From Faecimorpha stercoravium (GTDB lineage: Bacteria > Bacillota > Clostridia > Lachnospirales > Bianqueaceae): a stretch of DNA of 64,000 bases. The DNA is taken from NCBI GenBank assembly GCA_018712555.1, contig DVGT01000062.1:1-64000 (forward strand), read 5' to 3'. Every line of letters starts with the position of its first letter. Within the stretch, counting starts at the first letter, position 1. The notes beneath the pieces are model-generated. The model was not told the origin of the DNA. It saw nothing but the letters and a program-made list of their open reading frames with translations, and ran no database searches. Shown piece by piece: positions 43,549 to 52,160 of the stretch. Made by a program: the position numbers and the translations under genes.

Positions 43549-44349
43549 ATGGACAACGTGCTAGAGAATGGAACAAGGTTTGATGGCATGGCGGACTTGT
43601 ACGATGAGGCAAGACCCAGGGTTCCGCTGTATCCTGTCGAGATCTTGACGCGTTATTTGGGGCGAACGCCGGAGAGGGTGGTGGATCTCGGATGTGGCCC
43701 CGGAATCTCTACAGAAGTCTGGAGAGGGCATGCGGAGGAGGTTATCGGTATTGAGCCGAATGCGGATATGATTCGCCGCGCGAAAATGAAGGAAGGAGAC
43801 GGTCTGGTTTTCCGGCAGGCCTTTGGACAGGAGACGGGATTACCAGACGCCTGTGCAGATATCGTGGTTAGTTCCCAGGCATTCCATTGGATGGAACCGG
43901 TAGCTACGCTGCAGGAAATTCATCGGATCCTGAAGGCAGGCGGTATTTTTTCTACCATTGATTATGAGTGGCCGCCGTCTTGTGGATGGCGGGCAGAACT
44001 TGCTTTTCAAAAGTTTTCACAGGACCTGGGCCGATTGGATCCAGAGGGCCCCAAGCAGGGCATTATCCGGTGGAAAAAGAGCGATCATCTGAAACATATT
44101 CGGGAATCGGGTCACTTCGTATATAGCCGGGAACTGTTCTTTGCCAGTACGGAACGCTGCAGTGCCAAGCGACTGGTCAACATGGCACTGTCTCGCAGCA
44201 GTATGCAGTATATTGTGACGCATCATCCGCAGGAAGCAGGAGAAATGATACAAGCATTTCAAGAAGAACTGAAGAGACTGCTGGGAAGTGGAGAATTTGA
44301 AGTATCCATCAGTTACCGTATGAGAATGGGGGTCAAGGCGGAAGTATGA
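43549..44349 (+). CDS. Class I SAM-dependent methyltransferase
   Basis: A 266-aa UbiE/Methyltransf_11-type enzyme. The SAM motif VVDLGCGPGIST begins near residue 44, IGIEPNADMIRRA is motif II, and VVSSQAFHWMEP with ILKAGGIFS give the later motifs. The N-terminal FDGMADLYDEARPRVPLYP is common in uncharacterised family members acting on small molecules. ATG at 43549 directly follows the previous stop codon, with GAAAGAAGG inside the glycosidase gene. It overlaps the MATE gene by 4 bp. Confidence 0.86.
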   Translation: MDNVLENGTRFDGMADLYDEARPRVPLYPVEILTRYLGRTPERVVDLGCGPGISTEVWRGHAEEVIGIEPNADMIRRAKMKEGDGLVFRQAFGQETGLPDACADIVVSSQAFHWMEPVATLQEIHRILKAGGIFSTIDYEWPPSCGWRAELAFQKFSQDLGRLDPEGPKQGIIRWKKSDHLKHIRESGHFVYSRELFFASTERCSAKRLVNMALSRSSMQYIVTHHPQEAGEMIQAFQEELKRLLGSGEFEVSISYRMRMGVKAEV

Positions 44350-45728
44350 GAAAATCTTATGAAATGGACATGTGTCATGGTCCATTGCTGCGTAAGTTAT
44401 TAGTATTTTCATTGCCTGTCATGTTATCCGGAGTGCTGCAGCTTCTTTTTAATGCAGCAGATATCATTGTAGTCGGACAGTATGTGGGCAGCACCGCGTT
44501 AGCAGCTGTGGGGTCTACGGGATCGCTGATCAATTTATTGATCAATCTGCTGATCGGGCTTTCCGTAGGCGCGAATGTCATGGTGGCCAGATATTACGGG
44601 GCACATGAAGAAAAGTTGGTGAGTCAGACTGTGCATACAGCCATTTTGCTCAGTCTGGTGAGCGGCATCGTCATGATCTTCATCGGAATTGCATTGGCAG
44701 AACCGCTCCTGCGGCTCATGGGAACACCGGATAATGTGCTGGATCAGGCAGCACTGTATGTGCGGATCTATTTTGCGGGTATGCCCGTTATTATGCTGTA
44801 TAATTTTGGCAGTGCGATTCTGCGGGCGGTTGGCGATACGAAGCGCCCCATGTACTTCCTTTTGATAGCAGGGATCCTGAATGTTTTCATGAATCTGTTT
44901 TTTGTCATCGTATTTCACATGGGAGTAGCAGGTGTCGCGCTGGCGACGGTACTGTCTCAGTGTGTTTCTGCGGGACTGGTTCTGCTTTGTCTGATTCGTT
45001 CCAATGGGGCGATTAAGCTGCATCTGAAGGAAATGAAAATACACAAGGAGCCGTTACTGAAAATGATTCGAGTAGGATTGCCTGCGGGGATCCAGGGCTC
45101 GATTTTCAGTATTTCCAATGTGCTGATTCAGTCCTCGGTGAATTCCTTTGGAGATATTGCGATGGCCGGCAATGCGGCTGCTTCCAATATTGAAGGGTTC
45201 ATCTATACCTGTATGAATGCCATCTATCAGGCAGCCATCAGTTTTACCAGTCAAAACTACGGAGCAGGACAGTACAGGCGGATTCGAAAGATCATGCGGA
45301 GCGGAGTTCTGATCGTGAGTTGCGTAGGATTTCTTTTAGGCGGAATCGCCTTTCTATGTGCTCCGATTCTGTTGTCCATCTACAATACGGATCCACAGGT
45401 GATTCAATATGGTATGCTGCGGATGGAAATTATCTGCCTCACTTATTTTACGTGTGGAATCATGGATGTGATGGTAGGATGCCTTCGAGGATTGGGATAT
45501 TCCATCATGCCCATGATCGTATCCTTAGCGGGAGCCTGTGGAATTCGAGTCCTGTGGATTTTCACCGTTTTCCAATGGGATCGTACGCTGACCATGCTGT
45601 ACATTTCGTATCCTGTGTCCTGGATGATCACGGCAGCAGTTCATATTATTTGCTTCCTGATCATTATTCGGAAAGTCCCCAATATGGACGCGGAAGATGA
45701 TAACGGACAAAGAATCGCGGTACAATAA
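44346..45728 (+). CDS. MATE family efflux transporter
   Basis: A 460-aa membrane exporter with about 12 TM segments of the MATE/DinF type, which uses sodium or proton gradients to expel drugs or metabolites. The N-terminal FSLPVMLSGVLQLLFNAADI and VGSTALAAVGS are characteristic, with the second-half repeat beginning near GLPAGIQGSIFSISNV. It is coupled by ATGA overlap to the methyltransferase gene, so it could export a methylated product; that link is speculative. A terminator follows. Confidence 0.92.
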   Translation: MRKSYEMDMCHGPLLRKLLVFSLPVMLSGVLQLLFNAADIIVVGQYVGSTALAAVGSTGSLINLLINLLIGLSVGANVMVARYYGAHEEKLVSQTVHTAILLSLVSGIVMIFIGIALAEPLLRLMGTPDNVLDQAALYVRIYFAGMPVIMLYNFGSAILRAVGDTKRPMYFLLIAGILNVFMNLFFVIVFHMGVAGVALATVLSQCVSAGLVLLCLIRSNGAIKLHLKEMKIHKEPLLKMIRVGLPAGIQGSIFSISNVLIQSSVNSFGDIAMAGNAAASNIEGFIYTCMNAIYQAAISFTSQNYGAGQYRRIRKIMRSGVLIVSCVGFLLGGIAFLCAPILLSIYNTDPQVIQYGMLRMEIICLTYFTCGIMDVMVGCLRGLGYSIMPMIVSLAGACGIRVLWIFTVFQWDRTLTMLYISYPVSWMITAAVHIICFLIIIRKVPNMDAEDDNGQRIAVQ

Positions 45729-45729
45729 G

Positions 45730-45771
45730 AAAAGGAAATGATGGCCTCGTGTAGACCGTCATTTCCTTTTG
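45730..45771. terminator. Bidirectional terminator between MATE and DUF6062 genes
   Basis: AAAAGGAAATGATGG (45730-45744) pairs with CCGTCATTTCCTTTT (45756-45770) with one G-U pair. T-runs on both strands suit termination of both convergent genes. Confidence 0.85.
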
Positions 45772-45775
45772 ACAT

Positions 45776-46525
45776 TTAAGCATTCTTATCTTTTTCCACG
45801 AACTGACTGTTCACTTTCAAAATGGTACGCGGAAGAGCATCCTGGCTGTTTTTCCAAGGCTTGTCCTTGTATCTGTAATCGAATTTCAGAGTGAACCATT
45901 CTAACTCATCGGCCATGCGAGCCAAATTCTCTGTTTCCTGGTTACGAATCGTTTGACGGAAGGTGGTGCAGTCCTCTCCAGAAAGATACTGCGGCGCTTC
46001 CTGATACAACATGAGAAAATGATCCAGACAGTAGCCCTTGGACTGCTCGATCAACTGGCGAAAATCCGCCTGTTTCTTCCACATATGAAAAAAAGTGGAG
46101 AGAAAACGAGAAAAGGAGATCTCAATTCGGTCACAGATGTAACAGGAATGGCGCCAGCGCTCGCGAAGATCCGGAATGGTACCGGACGATGAGGTCGCCT
46201 TTTTGGTAAACCATCCGGATTTGACCGGCTTTTCTCCTTCGGATTGGGAAAGTGCTTGATCCAGCACTTCTATACGGTGCTTCAGGTGAGAATGCATCAT
46301 CAGAGCCAGTCCCAGGGAATTGCCCTGATCATAGAGCTGTTTCATATGTTTCTGACAGAATCCCTTCTCATTGGTCTCGCCCCGTACGTCTACCTCCATG
46401 TAGGAGGGACTGAGAACAAAATGAATGCTGTCCGTTTCCAGCTGGTGATACATGGAACAAAATGGGCATTCCGTCCCGGCTTTAAAACCATCCATGACGG
46501 GAATGGTGTAGATTTCTTCTTTCAC
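45776..46525 (-). CDS. DUF6062 cysteine-rich protein
   Basis: A 249-aa cytosolic protein of a Clostridia family of unknown function (DUF6062). It shows repeated metal-site-like motifs: CPFC (about 19-22), FCQKH, CYIC and YCLDHF, so a zinc or iron-sulfur site is likely. The chosen start is GTG at 46525, which follows TGGAGGTAATAGC; the longer upstream frame to 46660 would run through the promoter. It is divergent from pta. Confidence 0.75.
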   Translation of the reverse strand: MKEEIYTIPVMDGFKAGTECPFCSMYHQLETDSIHFVLSPSYMEVDVRGETNEKGFCQKHMKQLYDQGNSLGLALMMHSHLKHRIEVLDQALSQSEGEKPVKSGWFTKKATSSSGTIPDLRERWRHSCYICDRIEISFSRFLSTFFHMWKKQADFRQLIEQSKGYCLDHFLMLYQEAPQYLSGEDCTTFRQTIRNQETENLARMADELEWFTLKFDYRYKDKPWKNSQDALPRTILKVNSQFVEKDKNA

Positions 46526-46555
46526 GCTATTACCTCCAGACATCAGAATATCTGT

Positions 46556-46584
46556 ATTATAATCGAAATGAAGAGGTTTGTACA
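46556..46584 (-). promoter_or_regulatory. Promoter of the DUF6062 gene
   Basis: On the minus strand TGTACA (46579-46584) and TATAAT (46556-46561) with 17-bp spacing, 31 bp before the GTG start. This also supports the short gene start. Confidence 0.65.
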
Positions 46585-46647
46585 GAGGGGAGAGGGCATT
46601 CCCCTCAAAAACGTGAAAGAAAATTGGGGAAAATACCGAAAAATCCC

Positions 46648-46676
46648 TTGTTTCTTCCATGATTTTGGATTATAAT
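46648..46676 (+). promoter_or_regulatory. Promoter of pta-ackA
   Basis: TTGTTT (46648-46653) and TATAAT (46671-46676) with a 17-bp spacer, 54 bp upstream of pta. The -35 is weak. Confidence 0.6.
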
Positions 46677-46730
46677 AGGGGTGACGTGTCAATGCACGAG
46701 TTTTTGTATACAGAAAGGGGACAATAGTCC

Positions 46731-47732
46731 ATGAGCGCATTTTTGGATAATGTAAAGGCAAGAGCTAAACAGGACAAGAAGACCATTGTACTGCCGGAGT
46801 CGATGGATCGGCGTACCTTTGAGGCGGCGGCCGTTGTTTTGAAGGAAGGCCTGGCCAATCTGATTATTATCGGTAGTCCGGAAGAAGTGGAGAAGAATAG
46901 TCAGGGACTGGATATTCAGGGAGCGACCATTGTGGATCCCGCGACCTGCGAGAAGACAGAGGCTTACATTGAGAAGTTGGTAGAGCTTCGTCAGAAGAAG
47001 GGCATGACCTATGAGATGGCGAAGGATCTGCTGCTGCATGAGTACATGTACTTTGCCTGCATGATGGTGAAGATGGGAGACGCTGACGGCGTGGTTTCCG
47101 GAGCATGCCACTCTACGGCGAATACATTGAAGCCCTCTCTGCAGATCATCAAGACAGCACCTGGCACAAAGCTTGTTTCGGCTTTCTTTGTGATCGTAGT
47201 GCCGGATTGCGAGTACGGTGCAGACGGTACCTTTATTTTCGCAGATTCTGGTCTGGTGCAGAATCCGAATTCAGAAGAACTGGCTGCGATTGCAGCGTCT
47301 TCGGCACAGTCTTTCGAGTTGTTAGTACAGAAGGAGCCCATTGTGGCAATGCTTTCTCATTCGACAAAGGGCAGTGCGAAGCATGCGGATGTGGATAAGG
47401 TCGTAGAGGCGACCAGGATCGCAAAAGAAGAAAATCCGGATCTGAAGCTGGATGGCGAACTGCAGCTCGATGCAGCCATCGTTCCTTCTGTAGGAAGCTC
47501 CAAGGCACCGGGCAGCGATGTGGCAGGCAAGGCAAACGTGCTGGTGTTCCCGGATCTGGATGCGGGAAATATCGGATACAAGCTGGCACAGCGTCTGGCT
47601 AAGGCCGAGGCGTATGGTCCCATCACACAGGGAATCGCAGCACCCATCAACGATCTGTCCCGTGGATGCTCTGCGGAGGATATCGTCGGCGTCGTGGCAA
47701 TTACGGCGGTACAGGCCCAGGCAAAGCGGTAA
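46731..47732 (+). CDS. pta: Phosphate acetyltransferase
   Basis: A 333-aa short-type Pta that interconverts acetyl-CoA and acetyl phosphate. It has the family landmarks VSGACHSTANTLKPSL, FADSGLVQNP, the KAPGSDVAGKANVLVFPDL stretch and the final GCSAEDIVGVVAITAVQAQ. Length is normal for the Firmicutes form without the N-terminal DRTGG region. GAAAGGGG precedes ATG 46731. It forms an operon with ackA, giving ATP and acetate from fermentation. Confidence 0.97.
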   Translation: MSAFLDNVKARAKQDKKTIVLPESMDRRTFEAAAVVLKEGLANLIIIGSPEEVEKNSQGLDIQGATIVDPATCEKTEAYIEKLVELRQKKGMTYEMAKDLLLHEYMYFACMMVKMGDADGVVSGACHSTANTLKPSLQIIKTAPGTKLVSAFFVIVVPDCEYGADGTFIFADSGLVQNPNSEELAAIAASSAQSFELLVQKEPIVAMLSHSTKGSAKHADVDKVVEATRIAKEENPDLKLDGELQLDAAIVPSVGSSKAPGSDVAGKANVLVFPDLDAGNIGYKLAQRLAKAEAYGPITQGIAAPINDLSRGCSAEDIVGVVAITAVQAQAKR

Positions 47733-47765
47733 GAGAATCTATTACTTATAAGGAGACAAGTAGTT

Positions 47766-48962
47766 ATGAAAAAGGTATTGGTTATCAATTGCGGCAGCTC
47801 TTCTCTGAAGTATCAGCTGATCGACATGGAGACGGAAGAAGTCGTAGCCAAGGGACTGGCAGAGCGTATCGGTATCGACGGTTCCCGTCTGAAGCATCAG
47901 CCGGCGGGTAAGGATGCAGTGGTTCAGGAAGAACCCATGCCGGATCATCATAAGGCAGTAGAGATGGTATTGGCAGCGTTGACCGATCCGAATCATGGCG
48001 TTATCGCGGATATGAGCGAGATCTGTGCCGTAGGCCATCGTGTGGTACATGGCGGAGAGAAGTTCGCAAGTTCTGTTCTGATCACGAAGGAAGTCATCGA
48101 GACGATGGAAGAGTGTTCGGACCTGGCTCCGCTGCACAATCCTGCAAATCTGATCGGTATTGAGGCCTGTATGGCACTGATGCCGAATACGCCGATGGTG
48201 GCAGTATTCGATACGGCATTTCATCAGACGATGCCGGAGAAGGCATTCCTGTATGGAATTCCCTACAAGTATTACAAGGAATATCAGGTGCGTCGATATG
48301 GTTTCCACGGCACCTCTCACCGTTACGTGTCTCAGCGTGTGGCAGCCATCCTGGGCAAGCCGATCGAGGATCTGAAGATCGTGGTGTGCCATCTGGGCAA
48401 TGGGGCCAGTGTGTGTGCTGTGAAGGGCGGCAAGTCTGTGGATACTTCCATGGGTCTGACTCCGTTGGAGGGCCTGATCATGGGTACCCGCAGCGGTGAC
48501 CTAGATCCCGCGATTCTGCAGTACATCATGCATAAGGACAATCTGGACATCGACCAGATGATGAATGTACTCAATAAGGAATCCGGCGTACTGGGTCTGT
48601 CTGAGATTTCCAGCGACTTCCGTGAGATTGAGAATGGCTGTGCAGAGGGCAATAAGGATGCGATTCGCGCCAACGACGCTTTTGTATACCGGGTGGCTAA
48701 GTATATCGGCTCCTATGCGGCAGCGATGAACGGTGTGGATGCCATTGCTTTCACGGCTGGACTGGGCGAGAATAATGCGTTGGTGCGTAAGGAAGTCTGT
48801 GAGTACCTGGAGTTCTTGGGTCTTAAGGTGGATGACGAGAAGAATAATGTACGTGGTAAAGAAGTTGTATTCTCCACGGACGATTCTAAGGTAGCAGCAT
48901 TGTTGGTTCCCACCAATGAAGAGCTGATGATCGCGAGAGATACGATGGAGCTGATTGGCTAA
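47766..48962 (+). CDS. ackA: Acetate kinase
   Basis: A 398-aa ASKHA-fold kinase converting acetyl phosphate and ADP to acetate and ATP. The N-terminal VLVINCGSSSLKYQLID, the HRVVHGGEKF motif, the FDTAFHQTMPE segment with the catalytic aspartate, GTSHRYV and AFTAGLGEN are all intact. ATG at 47766 follows AAGGAGACAAG, 33 bp after pta. Confidence 0.97.
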   Translation: MKKVLVINCGSSSLKYQLIDMETEEVVAKGLAERIGIDGSRLKHQPAGKDAVVQEEPMPDHHKAVEMVLAALTDPNHGVIADMSEICAVGHRVVHGGEKFASSVLITKEVIETMEECSDLAPLHNPANLIGIEACMALMPNTPMVAVFDTAFHQTMPEKAFLYGIPYKYYKEYQVRRYGFHGTSHRYVSQRVAAILGKPIEDLKIVVCHLGNGASVCAVKGGKSVDTSMGLTPLEGLIMGTRSGDLDPAILQYIMHKDNLDIDQMMNVLNKESGVLGLSEISSDFREIENGCAEGNKDAIRANDAFVYRVAKYIGSYAAAMNGVDAIAFTAGLGENNALVRKEVCEYLEFLGLKVDDEKNNVRGKEVVFSTDDSKVAALLVPTNEELMIARDTMELIG

Positions 48963-48984
48963 TTTACCATCGGAGTGTATAATA

Positions 48985-49015
48985 AATTCCCCGTCGGAGA
49001 TTCTGGCGGGGAATT
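48985..49015 (+). other. Hairpin between ackA and the TrmH-type gene
   Basis: AATTCCCCG (48985-48993) pairs with CGGGGAATT (49007-49015). No T-tract follows, so it is a weak terminator candidate or an mRNA end structure. Confidence 0.5.
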
Positions 49016-49037
49016 ATGCTATACTATGGAGGGCTAT

Positions 49038-49856
49038 ATGAGAATCGAGAAAATTCGTTCCAGAAATGATGTATATCAGAAGTTTCAGGTGCTGAAGAAC
49101 AATCGAAACAAACGATATAAGTATCATCAGTTCTTTGTAGAAGGGGTTCGAAATCTGAAAGAGGCCTATAGAAATCATTGGACGATCGATGCCTTCCTCT
49201 ATACAAGAGAGGAACCGCTGTCCGACTGGGCAGAGAGCATGCTGAAAGAAGTACCGGTTTCATGTCATTATGAGCTTTCTGCGGAGCTCATGAGAGAACT
49301 CTCCGGAAAGGAAGATACCTCAGAGCTTCTGGCCATTGCGGAGATGCGGCAGGATGATTTCAGTCAGCTGCCGCTGCGGGAAAAGCCGATGCTGGCCCTA
49401 TTTGACCGCCCATCGAATAAGGGGAACCTGGGGACGATCATTCGTTCCTGCGATTCCCTGGGAGTGGACGGACTGATTCTGACGGGGCATGGCGTGGATC
49501 TATATGATCCGCAAGTCATCACATCAACGATGGGTTCCTTTTTTCAGGTTCCTGTCATACGGGTGTCGGAGCATGCGCGTCTGAAGAGCTTTATTCAGCA
49601 GATGAAGGAAACATATCCGGATTTTCAGGTGATCGGCACAACCTCGCATCACGAAACGCCGCTCGATCAATTGGACCTGAATCGTCCCCTGCTGTTCATG
49701 ATCGGCAATGAAACCGACGGACTCAGCTATGGACTCAAGGAGACCTGCGATGTGCTGGCAACCATTCCCATGAGTGATTCCGCTTCAGCCTCTTCGCTGA
49801 ATGTGGGATGTGCGGCGACCGTCATGTTCTATGAGGCGGCGAGGCAGAGGAGATGA
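49038..49856 (+). CDS. TrmH/SpoU-type RNA 2'-O-methyltransferase
   Basis: A 272-aa SPOUT methyltransferase. The knotted C-terminal domain has the three SpoU motifs: NKGNLGTIIRSCDSLGVDG, LLFMIGNETDGLS and IPMSDSASASSLNVGCA. The N-terminal part (RYKYHQFFVEGVRNLKEA) is a substrate-binding domain like that of 23S rRNA methyltransferases. The exact RNA target is unknown. ATG at 49038 follows GGAGGGCTAT. It overlaps the HD gene by 4 bp. Confidence 0.9.
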   Translation: MRIEKIRSRNDVYQKFQVLKNNRNKRYKYHQFFVEGVRNLKEAYRNHWTIDAFLYTREEPLSDWAESMLKEVPVSCHYELSAELMRELSGKEDTSELLAIAEMRQDDFSQLPLREKPMLALFDRPSNKGNLGTIIRSCDSLGVDGLILTGHGVDLYDPQVITSTMGSFFQVPVIRVSEHARLKSFIQQMKETYPDFQVIGTTSHHETPLDQLDLNRPLLFMIGNETDGLSYGLKETCDVLATIPMSDSASASSLNVGCAATVMFYEAARQRR

Positions 49857-50491
49857 GGCAGACAATGGATAGCAAACGTATAGAGCAACAGATGCGGTTT
49901 CTGGCGGAGATCGATCGGATGAAGGCCGTGTATCGGCAGACCCTCCTGATCGACCGGTCGCGAACGGAGACGGATGCGGAGCATTCCTGGCATCTGGCCA
50001 TGATGGCCATGACGCTGTTTGAGTACTGTAAAGACCCGTCGGTCGATCTCCTGCGTGTACTGCAGATGGTATTGGTACATGATCTGGTAGAAATCTACGC
50101 GGGCGATACCTTTGCCTATGACGCAGAGGGGAACCGGACGAAGGCCAAGCGGGAGAAAGAAGCAGCAGATCGCCTGTTTACCATGCTGCCGGCGGAACAG
50201 GGCGCTGCCTATAGGGCGTTATGGGAAGAGTTTGACAGCGTACAGACGCCGGACGCCCGATTTGCTACGGCGATGGATCGTCTGCAGCCCTTCCTTAATA
50301 ACTACATGACAGAAGGACATTCCTGGCAGCAACGGCATGTGACAGAGAATCAGGTGCGCACGCGTATAGGCATGATCGAAGATACGGTTCCGGAGATCTG
50401 GCCCTGTGTGGAACGAATGCTTGCGGAATGTGTCGAGAAGGGCTGGCTCATTCCTGGGGATGGGAATCCTCAGGACCTTCGGAATCGTTAG
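49853..50491 (+). CDS. HD-domain phosphohydrolase (YfbR-like)
   Basis: A 212-aa HD-domain protein close to 5'-deoxynucleotidases of the YfbR group. Metal ligands are visible in TDAEHSWHLAMM (first histidine), VLVHDLVEIYAGD (HD pair) and the later DRLQPFLNNY aspartate. It likely removes phosphate from a nucleotide. ATG at 49853 overlaps the TrmH-type stop; ATG at 49865 is an alternative. Its last 44 bp overlap the convergent small membrane gene. Confidence 0.86.
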   Translation: MRQTMDSKRIEQQMRFLAEIDRMKAVYRQTLLIDRSRTETDAEHSWHLAMMAMTLFEYCKDPSVDLLRVLQMVLVHDLVEIYAGDTFAYDAEGNRTKAKREKEAADRLFTMLPAEQGAAYRALWEEFDSVQTPDARFATAMDRLQPFLNNYMTEGHSWQQRHVTENQVRTRIGMIEDTVPEIWPCVERMLAECVEKGWLIPGDGNPQDLRNR

Positions 50492-50663
50492 AGGAGACCA
50501 GATATCGTTCTGCCAGCAGGTTCAGCAGGGCTGCTACAAAGCATAGAACGATCCAGATCCATTGATATTCGCCGCGAATCGTACCGTAGATCAGGTGGAC
50601 AACGCCAATACCGACAAGAATCAAAGAAAGTAAGATGGTTTTGCGGGGAAGTTTGGGTTTCAT
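50448..50663 (-). CDS. Small two-TM membrane protein
   Basis: A 71-aa protein with a basic start (MKPKLPRK), two hydrophobic segments (TILLSLILVGIGVVHLIYG and WIWIVLCFVAALLNLLAE) and an acidic tail. Function is unknown. GAGGTCAGTCT before ATG 50663 and an upstream promoter support it as real. It overlaps the end of the convergent HD gene by 44 bp. Confidence 0.62.
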   Translation of the reverse strand: MKPKLPRKTILLSLILVGIGVVHLIYGTIRGEYQWIWIVLCFVAALLNLLAERYLVSSNDSEGPEDSHPQE

Positions 50664-50710
50664 AGACTGACCTCGTTTCTGTAAAAAAATAGCGTATGTG
50701 CGCTATAAAA

Positions 50711-50739
50711 AGTATATCATATTCATTTTGAAAACACAA
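50711..50739 (-). promoter_or_regulatory. Promoter of the small membrane protein gene
   Basis: On the minus strand TTGTGT (50734-50739) and TATACT (50711-50716) with 17-bp spacing. Right after it, ATAGCG/CGCTAT (50689-50706) and seven T residues form a short terminator-like hairpin at the start of the transcript. Confidence 0.5.
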
Positions 50740-50756
50740 TCCAGGGAGGGATCATT

Positions 50757-51524
50757 ATGCAGATTATCGATGCGCATGTGCATCCATTTGAAGTCGTAAG
50801 TCAACGTTCCGGACGGTATTCGGAAGGCGTGACGGATATGGAGGTCTTCAAGGAGGATCTGGAGAGAGCAGGAATCACACACTGCTGTGGATCTGTCATC
50901 AGTCGGGTGGATGGATCATCTTGGGAACCGATTCACGCGCTCAATGAAGCGGCGCTGCGCCTGCGGGATTTGTACGCGGGATTCTATACGCCAGGCATCC
51001 ATGTGCATCCCGCGTTCCCCAGGGAATCCTGCGAAGAGATCGAAAAGATGGCTGCACAGGGTGTTACATTGATTGGAGAATTGGTGCCGTATATGATGGG
51101 ATGGAGCTCGTATGCCAGTCCGGAGGCTGCGGAGATTTTCACGCTGGCACAGGAGAAAGGAATGACGGTCAACGTGCATCCTTCTACCGATGAGGACCTG
51201 GAAAAGTTTGCCTCGCTATATCCGCGCCTTTCGATCATCGTGGCGCATCCTAGGGATGCCGCAGACTATCAGGAAAATCTGGCGCGGATACGGCGTCATG
51301 AGAATGTATGTCTGGATCTGAGCGGCACAGGGCTTTTCCGATATGGCATGCTCCGATACGGGTTGGATCAGGTCGGAAAGGATCGGATTCTCTTCGGCAC
51401 GGATTATCCAATCTGCAATCCGGGGATGTATGTGGAGGCCGTATTATTTGAGAACCTGACGGATGAAGAGCTGGAAGCGGTCATGGAAAAGAATGCCAGG
51501 AGGCTGATTTTTAAGGAAGAGTAA
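50757..51524 (+). CDS. Amidohydrolase family protein
   Basis: A 255-aa TIM-barrel metal hydrolase of the amidohydrolase-2 group (ACMSD/lactonase-like). Metal residues are in IDAHVHPF (residues 4-11), a histidine in VNVHPSTDED, VAHPRDAADY and the final aspartate in FGTDYPICNP. Members cleave lactones or decarboxylate. ATG at 50757 follows AGGGAGGG. It ends 9 bp from the 3' end of the convergent GntR gene and may belong to the sugar-acid cluster. Confidence 0.84.
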   Translation: MQIIDAHVHPFEVVSQRSGRYSEGVTDMEVFKEDLERAGITHCCGSVISRVDGSSWEPIHALNEAALRLRDLYAGFYTPGIHVHPAFPRESCEEIEKMAAQGVTLIGELVPYMMGWSSYASPEAAEIFTLAQEKGMTVNVHPSTDEDLEKFASLYPRLSIIVAHPRDAADYQENLARIRRHENVCLDLSGTGLFRYGMLRYGLDQVGKDRILFGTDYPICNPGMYVEAVLFENLTDEELEAVMEKNARRLIFKEE

Positions 51525-51533
51525 GGCTGGACC

Positions 51534-52121
51534 TTATGCATCCGGCTGGCAGACACATTTTAAGGAGTTGACCATGGATTGATTCAAATGATAAATCAGC
51601 GCATCCTTGGCGGCCTCCGGATTTTCCCGCAGTAAAGAGGCAATGATTTCTTCGTGCTGTTCCAGATTGCCTTCTCGATTTCGAATTCCCTGATGAGCCG
51701 CGAACATGGCGAGGCGAACCTGTTGCAGCATGAGGGAATGATACATGTTCAGCAATATATCATTCTGCGTGATGGAGATCAGAAAGGTATGGAACTGCGC
51801 GTCCAGTTCAAAATGAGGAAGGGATTCTTCCTGCTCTGATTGTTGAAAGCGTGTCTCATAGCGCAGTAATTCACGTTTCGAATACAGCGAGCAGTATTGC
51901 GTGATAATCGTGGGTTCAAACAGTTTGCGCACCTGATAATGCTGCTGGATAGAATCCTCGGTAATCGGTGTGATGCGCATTCCTTTACGAGGGTAGATTT
52001 GAATGAGTCCATCTTTTTGCAGGCGGATAACGGCTTCGCGCAGCGGTGTTCGACCCAGGCCGGTTTCTTCTGCCATATCCTTTTCCGTGAGGAAAAGACC
52101 GGGCATATAGTCGCAGGTCAT
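51534..52121 (-). CDS. GntR/FadR-type regulator, 5' end missing
   Basis: Encodes the C-terminal FCD ligand domain and most of the winged-helix of a GntR-family regulator: LTEKDMAEETGLGRTPLREA, VIRLQKDGLIQIYPRKGM and DAQFHTFLI-type FCD residues. The first helix of the DNA-binding domain and the usual N-terminus are absent; the family sequence stops at about 52130-52145, where the code of the divergent enolase-type gene begins. Starting at ATG 52121 gives 195 aa; no ribosome site fits well. GTG at 52172 would add non-family residues. Probably a truncated, non-functional regulator, or an assembly join. It would have controlled the adjacent sugar-acid genes. Confidence 0.75.
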   Translation of the reverse strand: MTCDYMPGLFLTEKDMAEETGLGRTPLREAVIRLQKDGLIQIYPRKGMRITPITEDSIQQHYQVRKLFEPTIITQYCSLYSKRELLRYETRFQQSEQEESLPHFELDAQFHTFLISITQNDILLNMYHSLMLQQVRLAMFAAHQGIRNREGNLEQHEEIIASLLRENPEAAKDALIYHLNQSMVNSLKCVCQPDA

Positions 52122-52160
52122 GATCTTTCGATATGAGGCATCCTGGGGCAAGGGTATCTC

